IMG/VR virus record: IMGVR_UViG_3300020283_000014
Span: 1 to 33,735 of that record
Length of the DNA: 33,735 nucleotides
Source of the DNA: a virus
Strand: one strand, 5' to 3'
In this document: positions 18,162-27,000 of the stretch, one piece after another
Numbering within the stretch: position 1 is the first letter of the stretch
How the letters are laid out: every line of letters starts with the position of its first letter
Position numbers and translations under genes: made by a program
Notes under the pieces: model-generated
What the model was told of the DNA's origin: nothing
Seen by the model: only the letters and a program-made list of their open reading frames with translations
Databases searched by the model: none

Positions 18162-19760
18162 ATGACGCAAACAACAGAAGAAAAATTTATGCAAATATTT
18201 TCGGGCCTAGATAGAGCGTATGGTGTGTACGAAATAACTGGTCAGAAAAATACTGCTAAAGGTATTAAAAAAGATGGCCGAGGTAAAACTTTACAAGAGC
18301 CACTAACTTTAGATTTATGGAAACAACATATTGCTGGGAAAGTTTCAATTGGTGTTATTCCATTAAAAGATGATGAAACCTGTAAGTGGGGATGTATAGA
18401 TATAGATGAGTACCCAATAGATGTTAAGAAGATTATTAAATCAGTTAATGATATGAGTTTACCTGTAGTGCCATGCGCAACAAAATCCGGTGGTGTGCAT
18501 TTGTTTTTATTCACTAAAGAACCCGTGCCAGCAATTAAGTTTAAAAATAAACTAGAAGAGATTGCCGCAGCTTTGGGTCGAACTGGTGATGAGATATTTC
18601 CAAAGCAGTATCAATGGTCCACACAATTACCCAAAGAAAGACAAACCGGTAACTGGTTGAACATGCCGTACTTTTCTGGCGAAGATACTACTCGGTACGG
18701 TTTAAATGCTAATGGTGATGCTTTGTCATTAGAAGAGTTTATTGAGTTTGTGCAAAAGAAATCCATCAGCGAAGAAAAACTAGATGAGTTAATCCCAGTT
18801 AAAAAGTCTAGGAGAAAATTAATTGCTAAAGATAGCGACAGTATTTGGAATGAAGCGCCACCTTGTTTGGTACACATGAAACTAAACGGAGTGCCAGAAG
18901 GTTGTCGTAATACTGCACTGTTTTCTTATGGCGTATTTTTTAGAAAAGTTTATCCAGAAACAGAAGAATGGAAAGATAAGCTTTACGAAGTTAATAAACA
19001 AGTTTGTTCTAAACCAATTTCACACAGTGAAATGACTGCGTTGATTTTAAGTATTGAAAAATCAGACTATCGTTATCAATGCAGTCAACCACCTCTGGTG
19101 GACTTTTGTCAGAGCGGTATCTGTGTCACTAAACGCTTTGGGATTGATGCGTCTGAAAGAGATCCCGTGTTTGGTGGCCTTAGAAAATACCTCACAGACC
19201 CACCGCTCTGGCATCTTGATATGGACGGACAAACTATTGTTTTAGAAACCAAACAACTACATAACTTTTCTATGTTTCAACAAAGATGTATGGAAGTTTT
19301 AAACACCTGTCCACCTGATGTTAAAAAAATAGAGTGGGTGGCTAGATTAAATACTTTATTACAAGACGTGCAAGAAGTAGATATGCCATCTGATATGACT
19401 AAGAGCGGTCTGTTAGAAGAAAGCATCATGGAGTTCTGTGTAAGCACCGAATCTATCTCTAGGCTGGCTATTATGTCTGGCGGAGCTTTTCGCCTTGAGG
19501 AGGGCGTAGAGAAGCCTCAGTGGTGGTTTAGAGGACGCGATGTAGTGAAGTATATACACGAATACAAAGGTATGAAGACAGTTAGAGAGGCAGAAATATT
19601 TGATGAATTAAAAAAGATGGGTGCCAACAACTTAGCTAAGTGGATAGATAAGAGTGTTGGCAACAAAAACATTTGGGTGCTTGATGTTATTGAAATAGAT
19701 AACAGTCACGTCACTGCTGAAGATTTTAAGAAACCAGTTGTCGATAAGGAGTGGGAATAG
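18162..19760 (+). CDS. Archaeo-eukaryotic-type (AEP) primase, 532 aa
   Basis: It makes primers for replication and may also copy DNA (PrimPol type). The AEP core has WGCIDIDEY (catalytic Asp80-x-Asp82) and SGGVHLFLF (109-117, with the conserved His113), followed by DEIFPKQ and GNWLNMPYF (144-171). A helical PriCT-like part follows (PPCLVHMKLNGVPEGCRNTALFSYG, then EVNKQVCSKPISHSEM). Cys307, Cys316 and Cys321 in YQC...DFCQSGIC may bind zinc or an Fe-S cluster. The C-terminal about 200 residues are not a recognisable helicase: there is no P-loop, so helicase function must come from the next gene. No ribosome-binding site precedes the ATG; the tandem hairpins lie just upstream. Confidence 0.85.
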   Translation: MTQTTEEKFMQIFSGLDRAYGVYEITGQKNTAKGIKKDGRGKTLQEPLTLDLWKQHIAGKVSIGVIPLKDDETCKWGCIDIDEYPIDVKKIIKSVNDMSLPVVPCATKSGGVHLFLFTKEPVPAIKFKNKLEEIAAALGRTGDEIFPKQYQWSTQLPKERQTGNWLNMPYFSGEDTTRYGLNANGDALSLEEFIEFVQKKSISEEKLDELIPVKKSRRKLIAKDSDSIWNEAPPCLVHMKLNGVPEGCRNTALFSYGVFFRKVYPETEEWKDKLYEVNKQVCSKPISHSEMTALILSIEKSDYRYQCSQPPLVDFCQSGICVTKRFGIDASERDPVFGGLRKYLTDPPLWHLDMDGQTIVLETKQLHNFSMFQQRCMEVLNTCPPDVKKIEWVARLNTLLQDVQEVDMPSDMTKSGLLEESIMEFCVSTESISRLAIMSGGAFRLEEGVEKPQWWFRGRDVVKYIHEYKGMKTVREAEIFDELKKMGANNLAKWIDKSVGNKNIWVLDVIEIDNSHVTAEDFKKPVVDKEWE

Positions 19761-21310
19761 TGTTGAACGTTAAGAAATACTTTGGTCCACCTGGCACTGG
19801 TAAAACTACTAAGCTATTAGGTTTAGTTGAAAAACATTTGGAAGAAGGGGTGCAGCCAGATCAAATGGCTTTTATATCTTTCTCAGTCAAGGCAGCAACC
19901 GAAGCTAAGAATAGAGCCAACGCTAGTTTAGGTTTAGGCTTTGATGAAATGCCGTACTTCTGCACCAGTCATGCTTTTTGTAAAAGAGTCATGGGCATAG
20001 GTAGAGTTATGGCTGGCGAAGACATTAAAGAATTTTTAGACGAGTACAGTTTTAATTTAACTAAAAACTACAAGCTAGATAATCGTCGCAGTGTGCAGTC
20101 CTTGGTCGAAGACCCCTACTTCCAGATCATAGAAAATGCTAAGACTAATTGTCAGTCTATTGAGCAAGAGCGGTTGTCTACTATCCTATCACTACGTAAA
20201 AATGTTTCGCCCATGCTTCTAACTAATATTGCCGAAGCTTGGGAAGAGTATCGTGGAAACAGTGTGCCAATGATTTATTCGTTTGCTGATATGATTCAAA
20301 GTTTTATAGATAAAGGTACAGCACCACCATTAAAGGTACTAATCGTTGATGAAGCTCAAGACTTAGCGGAACTAAACTGGCGTTTGGTTGATAAACTAAC
20401 GGAAGTTGTTGATATTACTTACATTGCTGGTGATGATGACCAAGCAATTTATGAATGGAACGGCGCTAAACCACAGCGTTTTGTCGATTACATGGGCGAA
20501 AAAATTATTTTAGATCAATCTTTTCGCATACCTAAAAAGGTACATCATGTAGCCGAAATAATATCTAAAAGGATCAAAGTACGTGAAGAGAAAGAGTATA
20601 AACCTAGAGTAGAAGAAGGCGCAGTAACAGAAATATCCTCGGTTGATTTATTACCACTAGAGCAAGGCAGTTGGTTGGTGTTAGCTTCTTGCGACTATAT
20701 GTTATCTGATGCAGCCAAGGGCTATGACATTAGAAAGTTTTTGATTGATAACGGCTTTCCTTTTTCACACAACCACTATCGTTACATACCACATAAGATG
20801 ATGGCGGCGATGTCAGCTTGGGAGAAACTAAATACTGAGGGCGAGATTACAGTTGCTCAGTTAGGTGATCTCTACAATTATTTAGGCAAGACTTATGTCA
20901 AGCGTGGTTTTATTACCAAAGTTTTAAACGAAGAAAACAAAAGCCAAACAGTAAACAAAGAACAAATAATAAACATGTACGGACTAAAAGAAGAATGTTT
21001 AGACGAAGAATGGAAAGAAGTCTTTAGTAAAACTATTGACGTTAAGCGTCGAGCTTTTATTGAGAAAGCTTTGGCAAATGGTGAGGATCTTTTTGGCGAA
21101 CCAAGAATAGCTATTTCAACTATTCATCAAGCCAAGGGCGGAGAAGCGGAGAATGTTGCTGTGTTGTTGGATTTATCGCCAGCTCAACAGCAAGATTTTA
21201 TTTTAAAACCAGATGGCTTGCACCGACAGTTTTATGTAGCAGTAACAAGAGCGCTACAAAATTTGTATTTGGTAAAAGCTAAAAGCGAAAACTATAGGTA
21301 TTTAATATGA
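19760..21310 (+). CDS. UvrD/Rep-like superfamily 1 DNA helicase (516 aa)
   Basis: The helicase has Walker A GPPGTGKT (9-16), FISFSVKAA (motif Ia-like, about 39-47), Walker B DEAQD (197-201), motif III GDDDQAIYEW (224-233), then ISTIHQAKGGEAENV and FYVAVTRA near the C-terminus (motifs V and VI). This is the SF1A 3'-to-5' type. I start it at GTG 19760, which overlaps the primase stop (TAGTG) and lies 8 bases after AAGGAG; GTG at 19751 would sit inside that site. Gene order primase-helicase-polymerase suggests it is the replicative or primase-partner helicase. No DnaB-type helicase is present. Confidence 0.9.
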   Translation: MLNVKKYFGPPGTGKTTKLLGLVEKHLEEGVQPDQMAFISFSVKAATEAKNRANASLGLGFDEMPYFCTSHAFCKRVMGIGRVMAGEDIKEFLDEYSFNLTKNYKLDNRRSVQSLVEDPYFQIIENAKTNCQSIEQERLSTILSLRKNVSPMLLTNIAEAWEEYRGNSVPMIYSFADMIQSFIDKGTAPPLKVLIVDEAQDLAELNWRLVDKLTEVVDITYIAGDDDQAIYEWNGAKPQRFVDYMGEKIILDQSFRIPKKVHHVAEIISKRIKVREEKEYKPRVEEGAVTEISSVDLLPLEQGSWLVLASCDYMLSDAAKGYDIRKFLIDNGFPFSHNHYRYIPHKMMAAMSAWEKLNTEGEITVAQLGDLYNYLGKTYVKRGFITKVLNEENKSQTVNKEQIINMYGLKEECLDEEWKEVFSKTIDVKRRAFIEKALANGEDLFGEPRIAISTIHQAKGGEAENVAVLLDLSPAQQQDFILKPDGLHRQFYVAVTRALQNLYLVKAKSENYRYLI

Positions 21311-23178
21311 GTGTTTTTAAACCAGCAACGGAATGGATAGCTCCAGATGTATTTCCAACAGAGCTATTGGTAAACGCAAAGGAGATAGCGATTGACACAG
21401 AAACTAGAGACCCAAACCTAACTAGTGTTGGTCCTGGTTATATTAGAAACGATGGCGAGGTCGTCGGTATTTCAGTTGCTTGTGATGGCTTTGAAGGTTA
21501 CTTTCCGTTTGGTCATGAGTCTGGTTTTAACTTTCCTAAAAATAAAGTGGTTAACTTTTTTAAAAAGGTCTGTGCTAGTGACAACGATAAAATATTTCAC
21601 AATGCGACGTATGATGTCGGTTGGCTAGAAAACTTAGGCATAAAAGTAAACGGCAAGATAATTGACACCATGATCGTTGCGCCACTAGTTGATGAAAACC
21701 ACTACTCTTATTCGCTCAATGCGTTGGGTCGTATGTATTTAAATGAAGGTAAGACTGAGGCAGATTTAAATGAAGCTGCAGCTGAGTGGGGTTTGGACCC
21801 TAAAGCTGAAATGTGGCGTTTACCTTCGGCCTATGTCGGTACGTATGCTACACAAGATGCTGCGTTAACTTTAAAACTTTGGAACTATTTTAAAGTAGAG
21901 TTAGAGAATCAAAACTTATGGAATGTATTTGAGTTAGAAATGGAAGTGTTACCTTTAATTATAGAAATGAAACGCAAAGGTGTGCGAGTTGATTTAGAAA
22001 AAGCAGAACGTATTAAAAAAGAATTAATTAGCAAAGAGAAAAAACTTATTAAACAAATACAAGAAGAGTCAGGCGTAGAGGAGGTACAGCTCTGGGCAGC
22101 ACGTTCGTTGGCAAAAGTATTTGATGCTTTGAAGTTAAGCTATTTGCAAACACCAACTGGTCAGCCTAGTTTTACCAAAGCTTTTTTAGAAAATCATACA
22201 CACCCAGTTGCTAGTATGATTCGTGAAGCTAGAGAACTAAATAAATCACACAGCACCTTTATTGATTCTATTTTAAAACACGAACACAACGGCAGAATAC
22301 ATGCTGAGATTAGACAGCTCAAAGGTGAATCTGGTGGCACAGTCACTGGTCGGTTGTCTATGAGCAATCCAAACTTACAACAAGTGCCAGCACGTAATAA
22401 AAATATTGGCCCGTTGATTCGTTCTTTGTTCTTACCAGAAGAAGGTGAGTTTTGGTGTTCAGCAGACTTTAGTCAACAGGAACCTAGAATACTTACGCAC
22501 TACTCCGACCTATCTAAGTATGACGGCGCAGAGGTTATTGCTGAGGCGTATCGTGATGGGGACGCTGACTTTCATCAAGAGGTAGCTAACCTAGTGGACA
22601 TTGATAGAAAGACTGCTAAGACTATTGGTTTAGGCATTATGTATGGCATGGGCAAAGGTAAGTTAGCCGATCAGCTTGGTGTTACTCTAGAAGAAGCAGC
22701 GGATATATTAGCTAAGTTTAATACGTATGCGCCATTTGTACGTCAGTTGGCTGATTCAGTTATGCGTAGTGCAAATCAAAAAGGCTACATCAAAACTTTA
22801 TTAGGTAGGCGTTGTCACTTTGACATGTGGGAGCCAGTTAAATATGGCACCGGTCGACCACTTAAATACAAAGAAGCCGTGCATGAGTATAACGGCGAAG
22901 TAAAAAGAGCTTTTGTTTATAAAGCGCTAAACAAATTAATTCAAGGCTCGGCCGCAGACATGACTAAGAAAGCTATGGTCGAGTGCTACAAAGCTGGCTA
23001 TACGCCACTTTTACAGGTTCATGATGAGTTGGTTTTCTCCGTAGCTTCGCAAGAAGACGTAGATAACATAACTAAAATTATGGAAGAAGCTGTGCTACTG
23101 TGCATACCTAACAAGGTAGACGCAGAGCTTGGCGACAATTGGGGTGATTCTATGGAGTCATCAGATAATAACTTATAA
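21307..23178 (+). CDS. polA: Family A DNA polymerase with 3'-5' exonuclease
   Basis: The polymerase (623 aa) copies the phage genome. The exonuclease motifs are intact: Exo I AIDTET (Asp30, Glu32), Exo II HNATYD (Asp103), Exo III YATQD (Tyr180, Asp184). Polymerase motif A is SADFSQQEPRI (Asp387), motif B RKTAKTIGLGIMYG (434-447) and motif C VHDELVF (571-577). No 5'-3' exonuclease domain is present, as usual in phages. In motif B, Leu442 occupies the position of E. coli Pol I Phe762. That residue affects nucleotide selection and speed, and Leu forms are reported as common in marine viromes. It overlaps the helicase stop by 4 bases (ATGA). Confidence 0.96.
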   Translation: MSVFKPATEWIAPDVFPTELLVNAKEIAIDTETRDPNLTSVGPGYIRNDGEVVGISVACDGFEGYFPFGHESGFNFPKNKVVNFFKKVCASDNDKIFHNATYDVGWLENLGIKVNGKIIDTMIVAPLVDENHYSYSLNALGRMYLNEGKTEADLNEAAAEWGLDPKAEMWRLPSAYVGTYATQDAALTLKLWNYFKVELENQNLWNVFELEMEVLPLIIEMKRKGVRVDLEKAERIKKELISKEKKLIKQIQEESGVEEVQLWAARSLAKVFDALKLSYLQTPTGQPSFTKAFLENHTHPVASMIREARELNKSHSTFIDSILKHEHNGRIHAEIRQLKGESGGTVTGRLSMSNPNLQQVPARNKNIGPLIRSLFLPEEGEFWCSADFSQQEPRILTHYSDLSKYDGAEVIAEAYRDGDADFHQEVANLVDIDRKTAKTIGLGIMYGMGKGKLADQLGVTLEEAADILAKFNTYAPFVRQLADSVMRSANQKGYIKTLLGRRCHFDMWEPVKYGTGRPLKYKEAVHEYNGEVKRAFVYKALNKLIQGSAADMTKKAMVECYKAGYTPLLQVHDELVFSVASQEDVDNITKIMEEAVLLCIPNKVDAELGDNWGDSMESSDNNL

Positions 23179-23190
23179 TTGGAGATCCTT

Positions 23191-23361
23191 ATGGACATCA
23201 ATAAATGGAAAAGCGTAGCAATACGTAAAGAAATAGTCGAGCTGGCTGCCGAGATTGGTAAGAAGACAGAGCGACCTACTAGTAATGTTTTTGCTTTTGC
23301 GGTGAAGCGTCTTGCTGAAGACATTGAGAAAGGCAAACTAAACGAAGTACCGAAAGCATGA
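23191..23361 (+). CDS. Small ribbon-helix-helix-like protein (56 aa)
   Basis: I use the ATG at 23191, seven bases after GGAG; TTG at 23179 is less likely. The pattern KWKSVAIRKEIVELAAEIGKKTERPTSNVFAFAVKRLAEDIEKG (a short strand, then two helices around the RPTSN turn) is that of an Arc/CopG-type DNA-binding dimer. It may regulate the replication operon or bind a site such as the iterons, but no target is visible. It overlaps the next gene by ATGA. Confidence 0.65.
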   Translation: MDINKWKSVAIRKEIVELAAEIGKKTERPTSNVFAFAVKRLAEDIEKGKLNEVPKA

Positions 23362-24074
23362 AGCATGTAATAAAATATGAGTCGCCTTACGAGTATGGCA
23401 ACTTTTCTAGTGAAGATCGTAAAGAAGGTAGATTTTACGACTGTAACGGAACAAAGTTGCCATCGGTAACCACCATACTTTCTGCTACTAAGAAAGACAA
23501 AGAGTCGCTGACTAGGTGGATTGAACGCGTTGGTGAGGAAGAGGCCAACCGTATTCGCGATGAAGCTGCAGCTAGAGGTTCGCATGTGCATTACATTTTA
23601 GAAAAACAAATTGTGCACGGCGACCTTTGGGACTATCGTCCGGATAGTGGTGAAGAAAAACGTGCCTACAAGATGGCCTGTAAAATTATGGACGAAGGAT
23701 TTCCTAGAATCTCACAGGTCTATGGTTGTGAAGTGTCTTTGTACAACCCTGATAAGTATGCTGGTCGAGCGGATGTTGTCGGTGTCTTTGAAGGTGAACC
23801 AGCTATCATGGATTTTAAACAAACTAATAAACCTAAAAAGCGTGAGTGGATTGAAGATTACTTCTGCCAGTTGGCTGCCTATGCTTTGGCTCACAATGAG
23901 TTGTATGGCACTAACATACAAAAAGGCGTGATTTTAATGTGTTCGGTAGATTTAATTTACCAAGAGTTTGTTATTCAAGGTGATGAGTTTAAACGCTGTG
24001 CTGATCTGTGGTTAGAGCGAGTAGCAGAATATCAAAAAGAAGTTTCAAATATCGTCGGGGGTAAAGAACTCTAA
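23358..24074 (+). CDS. RecB/Cas4-like PD-(D/E)XK exonuclease (238 aa)
   Basis: The nuclease core shows GTKLPSVTTILS, then RGSHVHYILE (His76, His78), Glu125, GRADVVG (Asp139), IMDFKQTN (Asp152-x-Lys154) and QLAAY (Gln171-x3-Tyr175). This is the RecB-type arrangement in phage exonucleases that digest DNA ends or host DNA and support recombination. Four clustered cysteines for an Fe-S centre, as in Cas4, are not present. It ends the replication block, and its last 30 bases overlap the end of the convergent 1679-aa gene. Confidence 0.85.
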   Translation: MKHVIKYESPYEYGNFSSEDRKEGRFYDCNGTKLPSVTTILSATKKDKESLTRWIERVGEEEANRIRDEAAARGSHVHYILEKQIVHGDLWDYRPDSGEEKRAYKMACKIMDEGFPRISQVYGCEVSLYNPDKYAGRADVVGVFEGEPAIMDFKQTNKPKKREWIEDYFCQLAAYALAHNELYGTNIQKGVILMCSVDLIYQEFVIQGDEFKRCADLWLERVAEYQKEVSNIVGGKEL

Positions 24075-27000
24075 ACTTAAATTTAATCTGTTTCTTCTAT
24101 AAAAATTAAGTAAATCAATTATTTCTCTATTAGGATAGTATCTATCTGGAGACACCAAAGCTCCTGCATTTAACATTCTTTTAGTAGCTAACTCAAAATT
24201 TCTTCTAGCAGACTTAGGCGGTTTGTATGGCGTAAACACACCTCGCATAATATTAGCTCTTATTTTTCTGTCACCTATTCTTTGTTTTATTTGTTTACGT
24301 AGCTCTCTTTTATTAACACCTAATCTCTGTAATGCTAAGTAATCTTTATAAAAATTTTGTTGTGCAGTATAACTAGCTCGCTGTGAGTTACTATAAGCGT
24401 TTAATATATCTTGCGCCGAAACAGCTCCAGACTGATAAGTAATTCTAGTAAACAATCGTTTTGAATTAGCATCTGCTTTTTTAAAATCACTTATAAGAAA
24501 CGGCAAAGACTGTGTTGGGTTTACTTTTGATACTTTTAAACCCATTAAACCTAAAATAGCATCATCAAACTCTTGTCTGTTACCATATTTATCAAAAGCA
24601 AACTCACCCATTTCTCCACCTTGCATGACTCTACCTAACTGTTGTATAAAGCCTGGTTGAGCTTTTTCAAAAGCATAGTTAAACATGTCTTTTGCTTGAT
24701 TTCCCCAAGTGTCTCCTTCTATACGTATTGCTCCGCCACTTTCTTTTCTGTTATTGTAAAGATCCAAAGTTACTTGTGGGGCAATAGAAGGAGTTAAGTA
24801 AGCCGAAGTTAAATCTGTAATTGCATCAAACATACCAGCAGCTACACTGCTTGGTGTGCCTCTACCAATGTCTTCTCCTTCTCTAATAGCGTTAAAAACT
24901 GTAAAAGGTATACGAGCTACAGTGTCATAAACAAATAAATGACTGCCATCAATAAAATTAAAACCACCGCCTTCTTCAGCGCTACGTTTACTAACTGGGA
25001 TAATAAAATTATTTTTAGCATATTCAGGCAAAATTCTTCTGGCTGCTTCTAAATCTTCGTCGTCTATCCCTGACTCAGCTTTACCATAAGCAAAAGCCAT
25101 GAGTGGCAGTCCAAGAGCCATAGTGCCACCACTTAATAATCTACGATAACCTTGAATCATTTGTTGTTCATTACCAGAACTAATTTCTTTTCCAGCTAAC
25201 CAAAACATGTTAAACGAAGTTCTAATAATTTCTGTTGGAAAAGCAACAAAATTACCAAGCGGTGTTCTTCGTAAACCTTTTACAAAATTACCAACATAAT
25301 CATAGTTAGGTATAGTATGTCTTACTTTGTAAGCAGCTATATGATTAAGCATATCTTCATGCGATAGATTTTCTACTTTTAGGTTGCCTAAACTTTTAGC
25401 AAAATTTTCTAAACTTTGCATACTAGCTTCTGAGTTGTCGTAAGCTTTAGCTAGTTTTCTTTTTTCAGAAAAGAAAGATGCAATTTTAAAAAAATCATCC
25501 GAGGCTTGGTAAATGTCTGCTGGTTTTTTAGCTATTTTAGTTACGCCTTTAACAAATTTATTTACTACTGGGATATGTTTGCTATTTAAAAAAGCCTGAA
25601 AATCATTTAAGGTTCGATAACCTCCAGAGCCTGCTTCGTTAAAAACAGCTATAACATCTTGCAAACGTACACTAGTGTTAACAATACCTAAATCTTGCAT
25701 TAGTTTATAAATTTTTTCTCTGTGTATGCGGGGCGAAAGTTTTTGCCCAGAACTATCAAAGCCAGTGCCAGAAAGTTCATAGTAAATAGTTCGCATAGCT
25801 TCAGAAAAATCTGAAGTATTTAAATGTCCATTACCTAAATAAAACATACTAGCAGTTATAGCGTTACGAGTTTGAGCCGTGATGCTATAAACAGTTTTAA
25901 ATGATTGCACTATTGCTTTGGGTATTAAAAAGAAACTATCATAAAATTTAAGGAGACTACTTTTATCTTCTTTATTTAAAGCCAAAGCTTTAGCCAACTC
26001 TTTAGTTGTAAACAAACCATCTATAGGCGAGTTTTGTAAAGGCACTTCTGTATCTAATTCTTCAGTCGGACTAGTAGCAAATATTTTCTTTCCAGGTTTG
26101 CTGTCTTCATCTAAAAGTTTTTGATAGAAGTTAAAATTTTCTACATAGCTAGTTAGTCGATTAACTGTAGTTGCAACTAACTGCGAGGGGTTAGTTATCT
26201 CACCAAACAAACCACGTAATTCTTCTGGTAATTTTTCTCGTTGTTTTAAAAATTGAGTTAAAGGAGATATTTTTCCTTCATTTACTTGTCTACCTGTTAT
26301 GGTTTGTATGAGACTGGGATCTATTGTTTCTGCAGCTAAAGAGTTTTTTATAATGCTGTTTACTGAAGTTGTAGCTTGTTCTCTAGACATGCTTTTATCT
26401 TTCATTTGGTATTCAACGGCTACATTAAAAGCTTTTTGTTGTTCTTTATTTAACTTGCCAAAAAAACTAGAGGGGTTCCAACCGTAACTTGGATCAAATA
26501 ATTTATAACTTCTGGTTAAATATGCGCCTAATTGTGCTTCAATAATATTTTTTTTTAACTCGGTTATTTTTTTACCGCCTCTATCAACCTTTGTTTTTTC
26601 GTCTAAAACAGTTGCTGGAAACTCATCTAAAATTCTAGTACTAAGAGAGTCTATAGTTGTACGCATTTGTGCGGCAACATTTCTAACATTTTCAGGCAAG
26701 TCTTCTAAAGTTACTGCGTCAATACGAGCTCCTTCTTCTAACTCTCGTTCTAAACTTTCTATTGCTTTAGCAAATTGACCTTTTTTAATTTCGTCAATTG
26801 TTCCAGCAGACTTTTCTTGCAAATCTGCTATCTCTCCACGTTTTGCTATTCTTTGTTCTTCGTTTAAGGGTTTTGGTTCATACGCTTTAGTTAAAAAATC
26901 ACTTACTAGTTGATCTATTTCTGCTCTATCCTTAACACTACCCTCTAAAACAGCAGTATCAGCTGCACGTTCATAAGCTTCTGCTGCTTGTTGAGCTATT

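Noticed and set aside
18162-19760. Primase as a fused primase-helicase
   Set aside because: No Walker A motif exists in the C-terminal part; the helicase is the separate next gene.
23019-23591. 190-residue minus-strand frame opposite the polymerase end and RHH gene
   Set aside because: It is antisense to three well-supported coupled genes and has no domain-like pattern.
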